A DNA stretch of 7,758 nucleotides. It comes from an uncultured Anaerolineales bacterium. Lineage in GTDB: Bacteria > Chloroflexota > Anaerolineae > Anaerolineales > Villigracilaceae. The notes below the pieces were generated by a model that was not told the DNA's origin, made no database searches, and saw nothing but the letters and a program-made list of their open reading frames with translations. The DNA is taken from positions 1-7,758 of the forward strand of contig CALLJA010000556.1 in assembly GCA_938008865.1 (NCBI GenBank). The letters run 5' to 3'. Below are positions 6,600 through 7,758 of this stretch, one piece after another (positions within the stretch are counted from its first letter, which is position 1; each line of letters begins with the position of its first letter). Both the position numbers and the translations under genes were made by a program.

Positions 6600-7160
6600 A
6601 TGACCGCTGAACAAGAAATCCGCGCCCTGCTGGATGCCTTCCAGCAAGGCTACACCCAACGTGACCTCGCGCAGGTGGACGCCTTCCTCGACCTGTTCAG
6701 CGAAGACATCGAAGTCATCGGCACCAACGGACAAAAACCTGGGGTGGATGAGTGGTACCTCGACCGCGCCTCCGCCCGTGAGCTGGTCCACGGCGACTGG
6801 GAAGGCTGGGGCGACCTGCGCCTCGACCCCGCCTCGACCTCGATCCGCGCCCGCGGCGACGTGGGCTGGATCGCCGCCTCGGCCACCGTCAGCCAGACCA
6901 TCGGTACCGAGAACTACGAGTCGTATCTCAACTTCGTGCGCAAGTTCCTCGATGAGTCCACGCTGCCCGCGCAACAGAAACTACACTACATCCTGCGCGG
7001 CGGGACCAACACGGTCTACGAGATCAGCCGCGGCGACAAGTTCGTCTGGCCGTTGCGCCTCACGGCGGTGGTCGTCCGCGAAGCCTCAGGCTGGAAGTTC
7101 GCCCAACTCAACTTCTCCTTCCCGACGGTTTATTTCCCAGACGTGCGAATCCTGGGGTAG
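6600..7160 (+). CDS. SnoaL/NTF2-like fold protein
   Basis: The 186-residue product resembles SnoaL_3-type NTF2-like proteins. It has an N-terminal helical part (EQEIRALLDAF...RDL..VDAFLDLFSEDIEVIG), a DWEGWGDLRL segment at 66-75, a RGDVGWIAASATV strand at 85-97, and a closing strand pair LTAVVVREASGWKFAQLNFSFP at 154-175. A segment of about 45 residues (103-147) separates these strands, longer than the usual loop. The fold is a cone-shaped pocket used by isomerases, hydrolases and non-enzymatic binders; no catalytic residues can be assigned. There is no signal peptide. The ATG follows the transglutaminase-like stop by 6 bases with only a weak GGATAAAG ribosome site, so translation is probably coupled to the upstream gene. 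It may modify or bind the same small substrate, but that is a guess. Confidence 0.75.
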   Translation: MTAEQEIRALLDAFQQGYTQRDLAQVDAFLDLFSEDIEVIGTNGQKPGVDEWYLDRASARELVHGDWEGWGDLRLDPASTSIRARGDVGWIAASATVSQTIGTENYESYLNFVRKFLDESTLPAQQKLHYILRGGTNTVYEISRGDKFVWPLRLTAVVVREASGWKFAQLNFSFPTVYFPDVRILG

Positions 7161-7173
7161 TGTTCTAAGTTTT

Positions 7174-7189
7174 ACATATCGACATATCG
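7174..7189. repeat. Two tandem copies of ACATATCG
   Basis: Two perfect, adjacent 8-base copies lie 14 bases after the SnoaL-like stop codon. On the other strand they read CGATATGT twice. This could be a chance repeat or half-sites for a DNA-binding protein, but its position downstream of two converging genes gives no clear target. Confidence 0.7.
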
Positions 7190-7228
7190 CAGTATTACTT
7201 TTATAAGAAGTCAGCCAAAGAATTACGG

Positions 7229-7250
7229 CTCTCCGTTCCTGACGGGAGAG
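7229..7250. terminator. Small bulged hairpin between convergent genes
   Basis: CTCTCCGT (7229-7236) pairs with ACGGGAGAG (7242-7250) with one bulged G and a 5-base loop. It is followed by TGCAATTT on the + strand rather than a clean U-run, so it is only a weak candidate terminator for the transglutaminase/SnoaL operon or, from the other side, for the RecJ-like gene. Confidence 0.35.
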
Positions 7251-7368
7251 TGCAATTTGCGCGCCTGTATTTTGGGCTTGGCTTGGCCGCTCTCAGGAAA
7301 ATCATTGATGAGGTCCTATGGATTCGGTTCGATCCAGGTCGATTATATCTGCGCGCCCTGTGAAAAGT

Positions 7369-7758
7369 TCATACGCGCGGGGGATTTGTGTTTGCAAAAT
7401 ACTTTCGATACGCCGCCGTCTCTGCCAGCACTCCGCGCAGGGCGACGAATAACTCTTTCTGCAAATACGGGTTAGCCTCGGGCTTCTGCGCGGAGAGCGT
7501 CACCTCGTCCTCTTCCACGTTCAAGGACAGGTGTCCGCCTGCGGCCAGCCATTGCAGGCCGATCTCCACGGCGCTTTCGCGCGCGGCCAGTGCGGCGGCC
7601 AGTTTGGCGAGTTGCGTCCTGCCGCCGTAATTGCTCAGCGTGTACTTGCACAATCCCGTCAGGCGGTTGAGGAAGGCCTCGGGCTTTTCCTCTGCAGGCG
7701 GGACGGCGAACACGGTCACGGTCTTGGGCCTGACGGTCTCCAGCGCCTTGCGCAACTC
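7369..7758 (-). CDS. recJ: C-terminal part of a probable RecJ single-stranded-DNA exonuclease (5' end outside the window)
   Basis: The frame is open at the right edge and ends with TGA at 7371-7369, leaving 129 visible residues. A TTG at 7755-7753 could be taken as a start but is more likely an internal leucine. The visible part reads as VTVFAVPP followed by EAFLNRLTGLCKYTLSNYGG, a helix-turn-helix-like LAKLAAALAARESAVEIGLQWLAAGGHLSL with a short beta wing, and a final LAETAAYRKYF. This resembles the C-terminal winged-helix-like extension I associate with Chloroflexota RecJ proteins. RecJ is a 5'-3' single-strand DNA exonuclease for recombination and mismatch repair; the DHH/DHHA1 catalytic domains would lie outside the window. 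The name rests on remembered family resemblance and is not certain. Confidence 0.55.
   Translation of the reverse strand, partial: ELRKALETVRPKTVTVFAVPPAEEKPEAFLNRLTGLCKYTLSNYGGRTQLAKLAAALAARESAVEIGLQWLAAGGHLSLNVEEDEVTLSAQKPEANPYLQKELFVALRGVLAETAAYRKYFANTNPPRV

Larger units (their letters stand above)
7161..7368. other. Convergent intergenic spacer without a supported gene
   Basis: This 208-base stretch lies between the stops of the SnoaL-like gene (+) and the RecJ-like gene (-). It is more AT-rich at its left end than the coding DNA around it. It contains an 8-base tandem repeat and a small bulged hairpin, listed separately. No tRNA, no U-tract terminator and no convincing gene were seen. 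Confidence 0.6.

Noticed and set aside
7257..7475. Possible 72-residue + strand gene with a GGGAGAG site 6 bases before a TTG start and a CAPC motif
   Set aside because: It needs a TTG start and overlaps the end of the RecJ-like gene antisense by about 100 bases. The motif is short and isolated. The GGGAGAG is also explained as one arm of the hairpin at 7229-7250. Kept only as a weak possibility.

Overview
The window looks like chromosomal DNA from a GC-rich bacterium, most likely a Chloroflexota (Anaerolineae-type) organism. This is inferred from three things: the style of the giant secreted protein (BNR propeller, cysteine-bearing InlB-B-type repeats, an Ig-like domain, then three SLH domains with GGC...CP motifs), the RecJ-type C-terminus at the right edge, and the high GC3. 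No rRNA, tRNA or other strong taxonomic marker is present, so the assignment is moderate.

Layout: (1) Bases 1-84 are the last 27 codons and stop of an SLH-domain protein on the + strand, cut by the window edge. (2) Bases 85-150 separate two converging stop codons and form an almost perfect hairpin. It is the centre of a 234-base inverted repeat that runs into both genes. (3) Bases 151-5445 on the - strand encode one 1764-residue secreted surface protein. (4) Bases 5446-5714 are a divergent promoter region. It holds a CRP/FNR-type palindrome placed at -41.5 from a predicted start point for the giant gene. (5) Bases 5715-7160 on the + strand hold a probable two-gene operon: a transglutaminase-like cysteine enzyme with an intact Cys-His-Asp triad, then a SnoaL/NTF2-like protein 6 bases downstream. 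(6) Bases 7161-7368 are a convergent spacer with a short tandem repeat and a small hairpin. (7) From 7369 to the right edge on the - strand is the C-terminus of a probable RecJ single-strand exonuclease.

The giant protein should be exported and held on the cell wall by its SLH domains, displaying the propeller at the end of a stalk of eight disulfide-stabilised modules. The transglutaminase-like and SnoaL-like proteins lack signal peptides and are probably cytoplasmic; no functional link to the surface protein is visible beyond the shared promoter region. The most unusual feature is the tail-to-tail pair of SLH genes. Their 3' ends are about 94% identical, with mostly synonymous differences, and similarity continues past both stop codons. 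This points to an inverted duplication maintained by selection and perhaps by gene conversion. No mobile element, CRISPR array, phage gene or complete novel defence system was seen.
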